From Falsihalocynthiibacter halioticoli (GTDB taxonomy: Bacteria > Pseudomonadota > Alphaproteobacteria > Rhodobacterales > Rhodobacteraceae), in contig NZ_JAOYFC010000001.1 of NCBI RefSeq assembly GCF_025802015.1, positions 558,001-622,000 on the forward strand: DNA of 64,000 bases. Reading direction: 5' to 3'. The notes beneath the pieces are model-generated. The model did not search any database. It was given only the letters and a program-made list of their open reading frames with translations, and was not told the DNA's origin. This document shows, piece after piece, positions 1-8,963 of the stretch. The translations under genes were made by a program, and so were the position numbers. Each line of letters opens with the position of its first letter. Positions within the stretch are counted from its first letter, which is position 1.

Positions 1-192
1 GTCCAGCACCGGAGCGACCGTTAAAGTGGCCGCAAGCTTGCCTTCATAGAGCACCCAGCCAAAGAGCACGCCGAGCGCGGTTCCGATTGTGATGGACAAA
101 ACCGATATCCACAGGGTCCGAAGCGCCGCTTCGCCAAGAAACAGCAGATCGTTCGGGGTAAACCCGCTGAAGAAGCTTATTGTTGGTTCCAT
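1..192 (-). CDS. Amino-acid ABC transporter permease, N-terminal part (cut by window edge)
   Basis: The minus strand is open from an ATG at 192 to the window edge, about 64 codons. The translation begins MEPTISFFSGFTPNDLLFLG and runs into a hydrophobic first membrane segment. This is the usual N-terminus of HisM/HisQ-type permeases, the inner-membrane half of polar amino-acid ABC importers. The next gene upstream, 9 bases away on the same strand, is a second such permease, and before that lies the matching binding protein, so this is the partner permease of a three- or four-gene importer operon. The C-terminus, the EAA loop and any ATPase gene lie outside the window. Confidence 0.8.
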   Translation of the reverse strand, partial: MEPTISFFSGFTPNDLLFLGEAALRTLWISVLSITIGTALGVLFGWVLYEGKLAATLTVAPVLD

Positions 193-201
193 GACAGCCC
201 C

Positions 202-864
202 CTAGTACCGAAAGAGCCGTGTGGCCAAGAGGCGCGAGGCGATGAGGATAAGCTTGACGATCACGTAGTAGATGACCGCCGTGACGGCGAAGTATTCAAA
301 AATGCGGAACGTCCGACTGGCAAAAAACTGCGTCTCACCAGAGAGTTCGCGAAAGCCAACAAGCATTCCGAGGGATGACATAAGTACCGCCCAGACCATC
401 TGATTGGTGATCGGGTGATAAACGATGCGAAAGACCTGTGGGATAACAATGCGGGTATAGGCCTGCCATGCGGTCATACCGAGGCTGCGGGATGCGCGGA
501 GCTGGGTGTCAGGCACCGCGTTAAACCCGCCACGGAAATTTTCGGCCAGATAGCCTGCGCAGTTAAAAGTTAGCCCCGCAAGCACGATCATGTAAGGCGA
601 GAGGTGAAGGCCAAATGCGCCGAGACCAAACCCGAAGAAGAAGAGCTGAAACAGCGCGGGGGTGTTGCGGGCAAGCTCGACCCAACAACTGGCGAGCCAG
701 CGAATGGGCCCCTTCATATGCATGCGAATAAGCGCAAGGCAGAGCCCGATGATGATGCCTAGAACCATTGCCAATACAGCCACCTGTAGCGTCAGGAATG
801 CTGCGTCAAGCAGGTCAGGCAGGCTCTTCATAACGGGCCGCCAATGGAAGTTGTAATCAAACAT
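202..864 (-). CDS. Amino-acid ABC transporter permease (HisM/GlnP type)
   Basis: 220 residues, normal length for a polar amino-acid permease. About five hydrophobic segments are visible (near residues 20-45, 65-85, 90-110, 155-175 and 190-210). The cytoplasmic EAA loop, which docks to the ATPase, is seen as ASRSLGMTAWQAYTRIVIPQ. The ELARNTP motif before the second segment is typical of the HisM/GlnP family. It imports an amino acid across the inner membrane with the permease downstream and the binding protein encoded upstream. The ligand cannot be told from the sequence. Confidence 0.9.
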   Translation of the reverse strand: MFDYNFHWRPVMKSLPDLLDAAFLTLQVAVLAMVLGIIIGLCLALIRMHMKGPIRWLASCWVELARNTPALFQLFFFGFGLGAFGLHLSPYMIVLAGLTFNCAGYLAENFRGGFNAVPDTQLRASRSLGMTAWQAYTRIVIPQVFRIVYHPITNQMVWAVLMSSLGMLVGFRELSGETQFFASRTFRIFEYFAVTAVIYYVIVKLILIASRLLATRLFRY

Positions 865-880
865 AATTTCGGTTTCCGTT

Positions 881-907
881 GCTCCTGCCCTCAGTCTGGG
901 CAGGAGC
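881..907 (-). terminator. Intercistronic hairpin after the amino-acid-binding protein gene
   Basis: GCTCCTGCCC (881-890) and GGGCAGGAGC (898-907) form a perfect 10-bp stem with a 7-base loop between the binding protein and permease genes. No T-run follows on the minus strand, so a role in mRNA stability or partial attenuation is more likely than full termination. Similar hairpins follow the other five binding-protein genes of the window. Confidence 0.7.
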
Positions 908-926
908 GTTTCCGTGAGTGGCGGGC

Positions 927-1727
927 TTAGTACATCACGCCTGGGATGCGGAGTTCAGGTGCGTCACCACCAACATATTTTCCCCAAAGTTCGTCGTAGC
1001 GACCGGAGCGAACCTGATGGGTGACGAATAGGTTGAGATAGTTGAGCCAGGTAACGTCTTCGCGTTTGCCAACGACCGAGGTGTAATCGGTGGTCCAAGG
1101 CATGCGTGGGCCAGCGACAACCGAGTCATATTGCTGGGTAATCGGGAGAATGGCGGTGTTTGTGGTGATGCCGATATCAGCCTTGCCTTGAGCGACAGCG
1201 AGGAACACTTCGTTTTCGGACTGATACCCCTGATAGTTTTTCTCTTCGCCCCACTCAGCCGCGATCTTGAGCCATTCCTGTTCAGGAACAGTCCCAATTG
1301 CGGCGGCGACGCGCTTGCCGCGAATATCCTCAAAGCTTTCGATGCCGCTGTCTTTGTTTACGACACCTTGCGCATAGTAAATCGCGTAAGGAATGGTAAA
1401 GCCGACGGTGCGGGCGCGGGCGAGGCTGTCAGAGGTTGCGCCAAAAACAACATCAGCGCGACCGGTCACAATAACGGGCAGGCGCTCGGCCCATGTCACA
1501 GGGAGAACCTCAGCTTCGACCTCAAGAGCCTCGGCCAGATCGTTACAATAATCCACGTCGAAACCCGCGGGTTCGTTATTGGCGTCGCGGTATCCGATTG
1601 GCGGGAAATCGAGCACCACACCGCATCGCAGCGTACCGCGATCTACGACGTCATCCAGAGTGTCAGCGAGGGCAGGGCCCGTCGAAAGCGTTGCGATGGC
1701 CGCGATTGCGGCAAGTTTTTTATACAT
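927..1727 (-). CDS. Periplasmic amino-acid-binding protein (SBP family 3)
   Basis: 266 residues from the ATG at 1727, which has GGGAG about 7 bases upstream; an upstream in-frame extension to 1811 lacks a ribosome site and would bury the signal peptide. Residues 1-21 (MYKKLAAIAAIATLSTGPALA) form a Sec signal peptide. The mature part has the family-3 binding-protein pattern: RGTLRCGVV near the start, PIGYRDANNEPAGFDVDYCNDLA, then the second-lobe start GKRVAAAIGTVPE. It captures an amino acid in the periplasm for the permeases encoded downstream. The promoter region carries a 15-base box shared with the divergent dpp operon. Confidence 0.93.
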   Translation of the reverse strand: MYKKLAAIAAIATLSTGPALADTLDDVVDRGTLRCGVVLDFPPIGYRDANNEPAGFDVDYCNDLAEALEVEAEVLPVTWAERLPVIVTGRADVVFGATSDSLARARTVGFTIPYAIYYAQGVVNKDSGIESFEDIRGKRVAAAIGTVPEQEWLKIAAEWGEEKNYQGYQSENEVFLAVAQGKADIGITTNTAILPITQQYDSVVAGPRMPWTTDYTSVVGKREDVTWLNYLNLFVTHQVRSGRYDELWGKYVGGDAPELRIPGVMY

Positions 1728-1770
1728 TGAGAACTCCCTAATTTTTGTTGTGAAAATTCTAATAGTGCAG

Positions 1771-1785
1771 ATTGTATCCAAAATC
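1771..1785 (-). promoter_or_regulatory. Operator-like box before the amino-acid-binding protein gene
   Basis: The string ATTGTATCCAAAATC lies 44 bases upstream of the start codon and is identical over 15 bases to 2224-2238 before dppA. Here it is followed by a second TCCAAT-like half-site. The form (TTGTATCCAA) resembles operators of GntR-family regulators, but no such gene is adjacent in the window. Confidence 0.5.
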
Positions 1786-2198
1786 CAATATAAAATTTGC
1801 GACGAAGCCAAGAAAGAGGAATAGCAAACGCTTTTCTGTCCTTAACTTGTTGTGAAATAATGGTTTTGTGATTTTGCAGGGCGATATGCTGCTTGCTTTC
1901 GAGTGCGCTTGGCGAACCAAAGGGGAGTGGTCGTAACGCCCCGAATCTGCGCTTAAATGCCCGTCCGATTCTGTGGTTTTGCCCGCGGAAATTTACCTTA
2001 CGTCAGGCCGGAATCGCTGTGATTTTTCGTCAACATATCTAATCTGCGGAATGAGATTTTGCGTTTCTGCGAATTGGCAGGAAAAAATTTTGACGGCATG
2101 CGCCAGTTAACTCCCTATGAACAAAGGGACTTTTCGCCTGCGTCAATCGAGCATGGTTTTTGGCTCTTGTTGGTCGAGTTGTGTTACCCTAGGAGTGC

Positions 2199-2238
2199 TT
2201 GACTGTAGATTCTGAATATGGATATTGTATCCAAAATC
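2199..2238 (+). promoter_or_regulatory. dppA promoter overlapped by palindromic operator
   Basis: TTGACT (2199-2204) could be a -35 element, with TATTGT (2223-2228) a weak -10 at 18-base spacing. TGGATA-TTG-TATCCA (2219-2233) is a perfect 6-bp inverted repeat lying over the -10, and 2224-2238 is the 15-base box shared with the amino-acid operon. The placement fits repression of dpp transcription. Confidence 0.5.
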
Positions 2239-2337
2239 TAGAATTCAGACCCGCCCGTGCATTTTAACGTGACCGTTCGACGGGAGGGGCGCTCTGAAGC
2301 ATCTGAAAAAACGAACGGATCCATTTGGGAGATAATC

Positions 2338-3921
2338 ATGAAATCAACCTTGACCATGGCTACCGCTGCATTGGCGCTTTCCGCGTCAACAGCATTCGCC
2401 AGCAATCTGGTTTACTGCTCGGAAGGTTCGCCTGAAGGTTTTGACCCTGCGCTGTTTACAGCCGGTACAACCTTTGATGCATCCTCGCACCCGATCTATA
2501 ACCGCCTGCTGGAATTCGAAACCGGCACAACCAACGTTGTTCCTGGCCTTGCCGAAAGCGTAGAGGCGAGCGAAGACGGTCTGGAGTATACATTCAAACT
2601 CCGTAAGGGCGTTAAGTTCCACTCCAACGAAGACTTCACGCCAACACGTGACTTCAACGCAGATGACGTGATCTTCTCGTTCCAGCGTCAGGGCGATGAA
2701 AATCACCCTTACAACAGCTACTCCGGCGGTACTTGGGAATATTACCAAGCGATGGGTATGCCAGATCTTGTAGAGTCCATCGAGAAAATCGACGACTACA
2801 CAATCAAAGTTACTCTGACCAAGCCAGAAGCGCCGTTTGTTGCAAACCTCGCAATGGACTTTGCTTCGATCGTTTCGGCTGAATACGGTCAGGCAATGCT
2901 TGACGCTGGCACGCCAGAAAAAATGAACACAGCGCCAATTGGTACTGGTCCGTTCAAATTCGTGGCTTACCAAAAAGACGCGGTTATCCGTTATGCGGCG
3001 AATGCCGAGTACTGGAAAGAGCCTGCTGATGTTGAAAACCTGATCTTCGCGATCACACCAGATGCCTCTGTTCGTTACCAGAAGCTGAAGGCTGGCGAAT
3101 GCCACATCATGCCATACCCGAACCCAGCTGACATCGAAGCGATGCAAGCAGATGGCGACATCACCATGATGGAGCAAGAGGGTCTGAACGTTGGCTATTT
3201 GGCTTACAACACAACAATGGCTCCGTTTGACAATCCGAAGGTCCGCAAGGCCCTGAACATGGCGATTGACAAAAACGCGATCATCGACGTTGTTTTCCAG
3301 GGGTCCGGCGAAGTTGCTAAGAACCCGATCCCACCAACAATGTGGGGCTACAACGACGCAATCGTTGACGATGCTTACGATCCGGAAGCTGCAAAAGCGA
3401 TGCTTGAAGCTGAAGGCGTAACTGATCTGAGCATGAAGGTTTGGGCGATGCCTGTTCAGCGTCCTTACAACCCGAACGCACGTCGTATGGCCGAGCTGAT
3501 CCAAGAAGATTTCAGCAAGATCGGTGTTGATGTAGAGATCGTATCCTACGAGTGGGGCGAGTATCTTGACCGTTCCAAAGACCTCAACCGTGACGGCGCT
3601 GTTCTTCTCGGCTGGACTGGTGACAACGGCGACCCTGACAACTTCCTCGCAGTTCTTTTGGGCTGTGACGGTGTTGAAGCGTCCAACCGTGCACAGTGGT
3701 GCCACGAGCCATTCGAAGAACTGATTCTCAAGGCCAAGCAGGTCACAGATCAGGCCGAGCGTGCTAAACTTTATGAAGAAGCTCAGGTTATCTTCAAAGA
3801 GCAAGCTCCTTGGGCAACAATCGCTCACTCGGTTGTTTACATGCCAATGCGCAACGAAGTTAAAGGCTACAAAGTACACCCACTCGGTGGCCACATCTTC
3901 TATGGCGTAAGCGTAGAGTAA
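2338..3921 (+). CDS. dppA: Periplasmic dipeptide/oligopeptide-binding protein (SBP family 5, DppA-like)
   Basis: 527 residues starting at the ATG at 2338, preceded by GGGAG; longer in-frame starts would hide the signal peptide. Residues 1-21 (MKSTLTMATAALALSASTAFA) are a Sec signal. The mature protein has family-5 features: YCSEGSPEGFDPALF at the start, GLAESVEASEDGLEYTFKLRKGVKFH, and GTGPFKFVAYQKD mid-protein. The highest similarity in style is to DppA, which binds dipeptides for ABC import. It heads the dppA-M24 peptidase-dppB-C-D-F operon, which supports a peptide ligand. Codon choice is more biased than in the neighbours, as is usual for highly expressed binding proteins. Confidence 0.95.
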   Translation: MKSTLTMATAALALSASTAFASNLVYCSEGSPEGFDPALFTAGTTFDASSHPIYNRLLEFETGTTNVVPGLAESVEASEDGLEYTFKLRKGVKFHSNEDFTPTRDFNADDVIFSFQRQGDENHPYNSYSGGTWEYYQAMGMPDLVESIEKIDDYTIKVTLTKPEAPFVANLAMDFASIVSAEYGQAMLDAGTPEKMNTAPIGTGPFKFVAYQKDAVIRYAANAEYWKEPADVENLIFAITPDASVRYQKLKAGECHIMPYPNPADIEAMQADGDITMMEQEGLNVGYLAYNTTMAPFDNPKVRKALNMAIDKNAIIDVVFQGSGEVAKNPIPPTMWGYNDAIVDDAYDPEAAKAMLEAEGVTDLSMKVWAMPVQRPYNPNARRMAELIQEDFSKIGVDVEIVSYEWGEYLDRSKDLNRDGAVLLGWTGDNGDPDNFLAVLLGCDGVEASNRAQWCHEPFEELILKAKQVTDQAERAKLYEEAQVIFKEQAPWATIAHSVVYMPMRNEVKGYKVHPLGGHIFYGVSVE

Positions 3922-3937
3922 TCACTCTCTTGAAATC

Positions 3938-3975
3938 GCCGGAGCCGCCCTTTTAACGGCGCGGCTCCGGCTTTT
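3938..3975 (+). terminator. Partial terminator/hairpin after dppA
   Basis: GCCGGAGCCGC (3938-3948) pairs perfectly with GCGGCTCCGGC (3961-3971) and is followed by TTTT. It lies between dppA and the peptidase gene, so it probably ends most transcripts after dppA and lets a fraction read on into the permease genes. Confidence 0.75.
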
Positions 3976-3999
3976 GCTGTTTCTCGTTAAGAGGTTCCG

Positions 4000-5094
4000 A
4001 TGTCGTCTTTGTCCGATTACCGTCAGGTTGCGCGCGACCTGTCTGTTGATGCGGTGGCCCTTGTGCCAGGACCGAATTTCAACCGCGCATTCAAAAAGCC
4101 ATTCATGTCGCATGAGCGACCGTTTCTCGCAGTTATTCCAGCGAACGGCCCCGAGGCCGCTCTTGTTCCGAACCTGGAGTTGGGAAGCTGGGCGCTTGTC
4201 GGATTTGAGGGCGAGGTTTTTGATTGGCGCGATCAGGATGGATATCACGCGGCGTTTTCCGCGTTGACCAAACATCTCAACATTCGATCCCTTGCCGTCG
4301 AAGGGCAGGTGATGCGGTTCTTCGTATCAGACGCTCTGAAAAAGGCGCAGCCGGATCTTGAGATCATTGACGGGGAAAAGGCAATCTCGGGCCTTCGGGT
4401 TATCAAAACCGAAGAAGATATCGCCGCGCTTCAGGTTGCGATTGAAATCTCCGAACGCGCTTTGGCCCGCGTTCTGGAAGGCGTTGAAATCGGCCAAACA
4501 GAAAAACAAATTGAACAGGCGCTGGTGCAGGCCTTGTTTGCCGAAGGCGCAGACGATCAGGCCTTCGCGCCGATTGTTGCTGCTGGTGATAACACCGCCC
4601 GCCCTCACGCAAAGGCTCGCGCGGACTACCGCGTTAAGAAAGGCGATGCGCTGCTCTTTGACTTTGGAGCGCGCAAGAACGGATTTGCCGCTGACATCAC
4701 CCGCACATTCTTCGTTGGTGACGTGAGCGATGAGGGGCGTGCTGTTTACGAAACTGTGCTTGCCGCCAACCTCAAGGGTTTTGACGTCACCAAGCCAGGC
4801 GTGACGGCGCATGACATTGATGATGCCGTGACCGGTGTGCTTGAGGCGTCGTCTTTTGCAGACCGTATCCGCACGAAAACAGGCCACGGTCTAGGTCGCG
4901 AGGTTCACGAGGCACCTTATATCATGCGCGGCAATACAGAGGTCATGCGCGAAGGCATGGTCTGGACCAACGAGCCTGGCCTCTATCAACTCGACAACTT
5001 TGGTGTTCGCATCGAGGATGACGTGCTTGTAACCGAAACCGGATGCAGGTCTCTGACCTCCTTCCCCAAAACTCTGACCATCGTGGGGCGCTAA
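4000..5094 (+). CDS. M24-family Xaa-Pro aminopeptidase/dipeptidase
   Basis: 364 residues with no signal peptide, so cytoplasmic. An N-terminal creatinase-like domain (about 1-130) precedes the pita-bread catalytic domain. All five metal ligands are visible: two Asp in LLFDFGARKNGFAADITRTF, His in GHGLGREVHEAP, Glu in NEPGLY and Glu in RIEDDVLVTETG. It hydrolyses peptides with proline at the second position. It sits inside the dipeptide transporter operon and its stop overlaps the dppB start (TAATG), so it probably processes imported proline-containing peptides. Whether it is a PepP- or PepQ-like enzyme cannot be settled from sequence alone. Confidence 0.9.
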   Translation: MSSLSDYRQVARDLSVDAVALVPGPNFNRAFKKPFMSHERPFLAVIPANGPEAALVPNLELGSWALVGFEGEVFDWRDQDGYHAAFSALTKHLNIRSLAVEGQVMRFFVSDALKKAQPDLEIIDGEKAISGLRVIKTEEDIAALQVAIEISERALARVLEGVEIGQTEKQIEQALVQALFAEGADDQAFAPIVAAGDNTARPHAKARADYRVKKGDALLFDFGARKNGFAADITRTFFVGDVSDEGRAVYETVLAANLKGFDVTKPGVTAHDIDDAVTGVLEASSFADRIRTKTGHGLGREVHEAPYIMRGNTEVMREGMVWTNEPGLYQLDNFGVRIEDDVLVTETGCRSLTSFPKTLTIVGR

Positions 5095-6104
5095 TGCTAC
5101 GATTCTTACTGAGTAAATTGGCCACGTTCGTTCCGACGTTTATCGGCGTGACCCTTATTTCGTTTATGTTCATCAGGGTGCTTCCTGGCGATCCGATCAT
5201 TGTTATGGCCGGTGAGCGCGGAATGACCGAGGAACGCTATCAGGAAATGGTCGTGAAGCTGGGCTTTGATAAGCCCGTGATCGAGCAATACTGGAGCTAT
5301 CTGACGGGCGTGCTGCAAGGCGACCTTGGTGAATCTTTCATCACCAAAAAGCCGGTGTGGGACGAATTCTTTGCCCTGTTCCCGGCTACGCTTGAGCTTT
5401 CAATCTGTGCGATGATCTTCGCGATTGTCCTTGGACTTCCGGCGGGTGTTATCGCAGCTGTGAACCGCGGCAAATTCTTTGACCGTGCTCTAATGTCGTC
5501 TGCGTTGATCGGGTATTCGATGCCGATCTTCTGGTGGGCGTTGCTGCTGATTATCGTCTTCTCCGGCAACCTTGGCTGGACGCCGGTTTCGGGACGCATC
5601 AGCTTGATGTTCTTCTTTGACGATGTGACGGGCTTTATGCTGATCGACAGTTTGCTGTCCGGTCAGAAAGGCGCGTTTGCTTCGGCGGTGCATCATCTTG
5701 TGTTGCCAACCATTGTGCTTGGTACCATCCCGCTAGCGGTGATTGCGCGCCAAACGCGTTCTGCCATGCTTGAGGTTCTCGGCGAGGATTACATCCGGAC
5801 CGCCCGCGCCAAGGGCCTCGCTCCTGCGCGGATCAACGGCCTTCACGCGCTGCGCAATGCGCTGATCCCCGTTGTTACAGTGATCGGCCTGAGTGTTGGT
5901 ACGCTGCTTGCGGGCGCTATTCTTACCGAAACCATCTTTAGCTGGCCGGGTATTGGTAAGTGGATGGTAGATAGCATCTTCCGCCGCGATTACCCTGTTG
6001 TGCAAGGCGGCCTATTGATGATCGCGGTTATTGTGATGATCGTAAACCTGACTGTTGATCTGCTCTATGGCGCGATCAACCCTAAAATCCGGAGGCGGTC
6101 ATGA
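5094..6104 (+). CDS. dppB: Dipeptide ABC transporter permease DppB
   Basis: 336 residues from the ATG at 5094, which shares one base with the upstream stop codon. The N-terminus LRFLLSKLATFVPTFIGVTLISF and the motif RVLPGDPI are family hallmarks. Six membrane segments can be seen. The EAA loop (DYIRTARAKGLAPARI...HALRNALIPVVTVIG) is the ATPase contact. It forms the inner-membrane channel with DppC. Confidence 0.95.
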   Translation: MLRFLLSKLATFVPTFIGVTLISFMFIRVLPGDPIIVMAGERGMTEERYQEMVVKLGFDKPVIEQYWSYLTGVLQGDLGESFITKKPVWDEFFALFPATLELSICAMIFAIVLGLPAGVIAAVNRGKFFDRALMSSALIGYSMPIFWWALLLIIVFSGNLGWTPVSGRISLMFFFDDVTGFMLIDSLLSGQKGAFASAVHHLVLPTIVLGTIPLAVIARQTRSAMLEVLGEDYIRTARAKGLAPARINGLHALRNALIPVVTVIGLSVGTLLAGAILTETIFSWPGIGKWMVDSIFRRDYPVVQGGLLMIAVIVMIVNLTVDLLYGAINPKIRRRS

Positions 6105-7015
6105 CAGATCAAGTGGCCAACACCACCGAACCCGCAGAGGTCAAGGAGATTCGTCCGAGTGCCCTGCGTGAATTCTGGTACTATTTCAGCGAAAACCGCG
6201 GTGCTGTTATCGGCATGTGGGTGTTTCTTGGGTTTGCATTTTTGGCGGTCTTTGGCCCTCTGATCGCACCCTATGACCCGACAGAGCAGTTCCGTGACCA
6301 TATCCTGCAACCGCCGTTTTGGCAGGAGGGTGGAAGCTGGGCGTTCCCGCTTGGAACTGACCCGCTTGGCCGCGATATGCTTTCGCGGCTCATCAACGGC
6401 GCGCGATATTCCTTCTTTGTTGGTATCGTTGTTGTGTCGGTTGCGGCGTCGGGTGGGATTATCATCGGTCTGCTCTCGGGCTTTGCGCCCAAGATCATCG
6501 ATACCATCATCATGCGTGTGATGGACATTATCCTTGCTTTCCCATCGCTCCTTCTTGCGCTTGTGCTGGTGGCGATCCTTGGGCCGTCGCTGACCAATGC
6601 GATGATCGCGATTGCGATTGTGTTTCAGCCTCACTATGTGCGCCTAACGCGGGCGTCTGTTTTGGCAGAGCGTCAAAAGGACTACGTGACCTCGGCGCGT
6701 GTTGCTGGGGCCGGAAAATCGCGGCTGATGTTCATCACCGTACTTCCAAACTGTCTCGCACCGATTATCGTTCAGGGCGCGCTCAGTTTCTCGACCGCGA
6801 TCCTTGATGCGGCGGCGCTCGGTTTCCTTGGTATGGGTGCGCAACCGCCTACACCAGAGTGGGGCACTATGCTCGCTGAAGCACGTGAATTCATCCTGAG
6901 GGCGTGGTGGGTTGTGACCTTCCCGGGCCTTGCAATTCTCGTCACTGTTCTGGCGATCAACCTGATGGGCGACGGCTTGCGCGACGCTCTTGATCCGAAA
7001 CTCAAGCGGAGCTGA
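6101..7015 (+). CDS. dppC: Dipeptide ABC transporter permease DppC
   Basis: 304 residues; the start ATGA overlaps the dppB stop by four bases. It has the OppC-type N-terminal region, with one membrane helix near residues 35-60, followed by the core permease with five further helices. Family motifs include GTDPLGRDMLSRLINGARYS and the EAA loop DYVTSARVAGAGKSRLM...LPNCLAPIIV. It is the second channel subunit of the peptide importer. Confidence 0.95.
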   Translation: MTDQVANTTEPAEVKEIRPSALREFWYYFSENRGAVIGMWVFLGFAFLAVFGPLIAPYDPTEQFRDHILQPPFWQEGGSWAFPLGTDPLGRDMLSRLINGARYSFFVGIVVVSVAASGGIIIGLLSGFAPKIIDTIIMRVMDIILAFPSLLLALVLVAILGPSLTNAMIAIAIVFQPHYVRLTRASVLAERQKDYVTSARVAGAGKSRLMFITVLPNCLAPIIVQGALSFSTAILDAAALGFLGMGAQPPTPEWGTMLAEAREFILRAWWVVTFPGLAILVTVLAINLMGDGLRDALDPKLKRS

Positions 7016-7019
7016 TGAT

Positions 7020-7997
7020 ATGAGCCTGCTGAAAATCCGAAACCTCTCGGTCGATTTCGCAACGGCCTCTGGCCAGTTCCGCGCGGTTGATAGCGTTGAT
7101 ATGACCGTCGAGAAGGGCGAAGTCATGGCAATTGTTGGCGAAAGCGGCTCGGGCAAATCCGTGTCAATGCTGGCGCTTATGGGCCTCTTGCCGTGGACTG
7201 CAACAATCACCGCGGACGAGTTGAGCTTCGAGGGCATTGATCTTCGTAGCATCACTCCGCGTGCGCGGCGCAAGATTATCGGCAAAGACCTTGCCATGAT
7301 CTTTCAGGAGCCGATGTCCTCGCTCAACCCCTGTTTCACAGTTGGTTTCCAGATCAAGGAAGCACTGCGGTTGCATATGGGGCTAAACCGTGCGGATCGT
7401 CACAAGCGCGCAATTGAGCTGTTTGAGCATGTGGGGATCCCCGCGCCGGAAAGCCGATTGAATGTTTACCCGCACCAGATGTCTGGCGGGATGAACCAGC
7501 GTGTTATGATCGCGATGGCGATTGCCTGTAAGCCCAAACTCCTGATCGCGGACGAGCCGACAACCGCGCTCGACGTGACTATTCAGGCGCAGATTCTCGA
7601 TCTACTTGTCTCGCTTCGCGATGAAACGGGTATGGGGCTTGTGCTGATTACGCATGACATGGGCGTTGTGGCTGAAACCGCCGAGCGCGTAAGCGTGCAA
7701 TACGCGGGCCAACGGGCCGAGGAACAGCCAGTTCGCGACCTGTTTGAGCATCCGTATCACCCTTACACATCTGCGCTGTTGAACGCGCTTCCGGAACGGG
7801 CAACGAGCAAGCTTCTGCCAACCATCCCCGGCGTTGTTCCAGGGCAATTCGACCGGCCCAAAGGATGTTTGTTCGCGCCACGTTGCGCTTACGCTCAAGA
7901 GAAGTGTCACACGACGCCACCTGTCCCAAGTGGTGACGAGTTTGGCCGTGCGCTTTGCCACTTCCCCCTTGAAAAAGAACAAAGAGGTGTCTCATGA
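7020..7997 (+). CDS. dppD: Dipeptide ABC transporter ATPase DppD
   Basis: 325 residues from the ATG at 7020, four bases after the dppC stop; a longer reading frame from 6990 would overlap dppC. It shows Walker A GESGSGKS, signature MSGGMNQRV, Walker B LLIADEPTTALD and the switch histidine in LITHDM. The C-terminal OppD/F extension has the Cys-containing segment CLFAPRCAYAQEKC, which in this family can bind an iron-sulfur cluster. It energises import together with DppF. Confidence 0.95.
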   Translation: MSLLKIRNLSVDFATASGQFRAVDSVDMTVEKGEVMAIVGESGSGKSVSMLALMGLLPWTATITADELSFEGIDLRSITPRARRKIIGKDLAMIFQEPMSSLNPCFTVGFQIKEALRLHMGLNRADRHKRAIELFEHVGIPAPESRLNVYPHQMSGGMNQRVMIAMAIACKPKLLIADEPTTALDVTIQAQILDLLVSLRDETGMGLVLITHDMGVVAETAERVSVQYAGQRAEEQPVRDLFEHPYHPYTSALLNALPERATSKLLPTIPGVVPGQFDRPKGCLFAPRCAYAQEKCHTTPPVPSGDEFGRALCHFPLEKEQRGVS

Positions 7998-8947
7998 ATG
8001 CTCCGATTGTAAAGGCAAAGGGGCTGGCCCGTCATTATGAAGTGGGCGGCGGACTTCTGAGTAAAGGCAAAATCGTGCGCGCCCTTTCGGGCGTCGATTT
8101 TGAGCTAAGTCCTGGCAAGACTCTTGCGGTTGTGGGCGAGTCCGGCTGTGGTAAGTCCACGCTCGCGCGGCTCATTACGATGATTGAAGAGCCGACGGAA
8201 GGCACGCTTGAGATCGACGATAATAATGTGACGCCTGACAACTGGGCCTCGCTTCGAAGCTCGGTTCAGATCGTGTTTCAAGATCCATATGGCTCGCTCA
8301 ACCCGCGTCAGAAAGTCGGTTACATCCTTCAGGAGCCGCTGATCATCAATCGCCCTGATATGTCCAAGCAGGAACGCGAAGCCAAGGCGCGGGAAATGAT
8401 CGAATTGGTGGGCCTACGTGCGGAACATTACGACCGTTACCCGCATATGTTCTCCGGCGGGCAGCGTCAGCGGATTTCGATCGCGCGCGCGCTTATGCTT
8501 GAGCCGCGCGTTGTTGTGCTCGATGAACCTGTTTCAGCGCTCGACGTTTCCATCCAGAGCCAAATTCTCAACCTTCTGGTGGAACTGCAGGAGCGCCTTG
8601 GGTTAGCGTATCTGTTCATCTCTCACGACCTTTCGGTTGTGAAGCATTTCGCCGATGAGGTGATCGTGATGTATTTGGGGCGTGCCGTTGAGCGCGCAAG
8701 CAAAGAGGAAATCTTTGCCGCGCCAAAGCACCCTTATACCAAGGCCCTGCTCTCAACCACGCCGCGGGCCGATCCTACAGCCACGAAGGAGCGCATTAAG
8801 CTTGAGGGCGAATTGCCTTCCCCGCTTGATAACCTTCCCGGATGCGCATTCGCGCCACGCTGCTGGAAAGCAACCGAGGAGTGCCGCACAGGCCGCCCCG
8901 CGCTTGAGGGCGATGCGCATGGCGTCGCCTGTTTCCATCCGGAATAA
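7994..8947 (+). CDS. dppF: Dipeptide ABC transporter ATPase DppF
   Basis: 317 residues; its ATGA start overlaps the dppD stop. It shows Walker A GESGCGKST, signature FSGGQRQRISIARAL, Walker B VVVLDEPVSALDVS and LFISHDLSVV. The C-terminus has the OppF-type CAFAPRCWKATEEC motif. It is the partner ATPase of DppD, and the last gene of the operon, followed by a strong terminator. Confidence 0.95.
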   Translation: MNAPIVKAKGLARHYEVGGGLLSKGKIVRALSGVDFELSPGKTLAVVGESGCGKSTLARLITMIEEPTEGTLEIDDNNVTPDNWASLRSSVQIVFQDPYGSLNPRQKVGYILQEPLIINRPDMSKQEREAKAREMIELVGLRAEHYDRYPHMFSGGQRQRISIARALMLEPRVVVLDEPVSALDVSIQSQILNLLVELQERLGLAYLFISHDLSVVKHFADEVIVMYLGRAVERASKEEIFAAPKHPYTKALLSTTPRADPTATKERIKLEGELPSPLDNLPGCAFAPRCWKATEECRTGRPALEGDAHGVACFHPE

Positions 8948-8963
8948 GATCTGAAAGAGCAAG

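Larger units (their letters stand above)
1728..2337. promoter_or_regulatory. Divergent intergenic region between amino-acid and dipeptide transporter operons
   Basis: A 610-base stretch with no convincing gene. It holds the two opposing promoters and two copies of a shared 15-base box, each placed on the side of the gene it would control. The middle (about 1850-2150) shows no other structure I can identify. Confidence 0.7.

Noticed and set aside
2386..3894. A 502-codon open frame on the minus strand opposite dppA
   Set aside because: It is exactly antisense to a strongly codon-biased binding-protein gene, has no ribosome site and gives a protein with no recognisable domain. The biased codon use of dppA explains the lack of stops.
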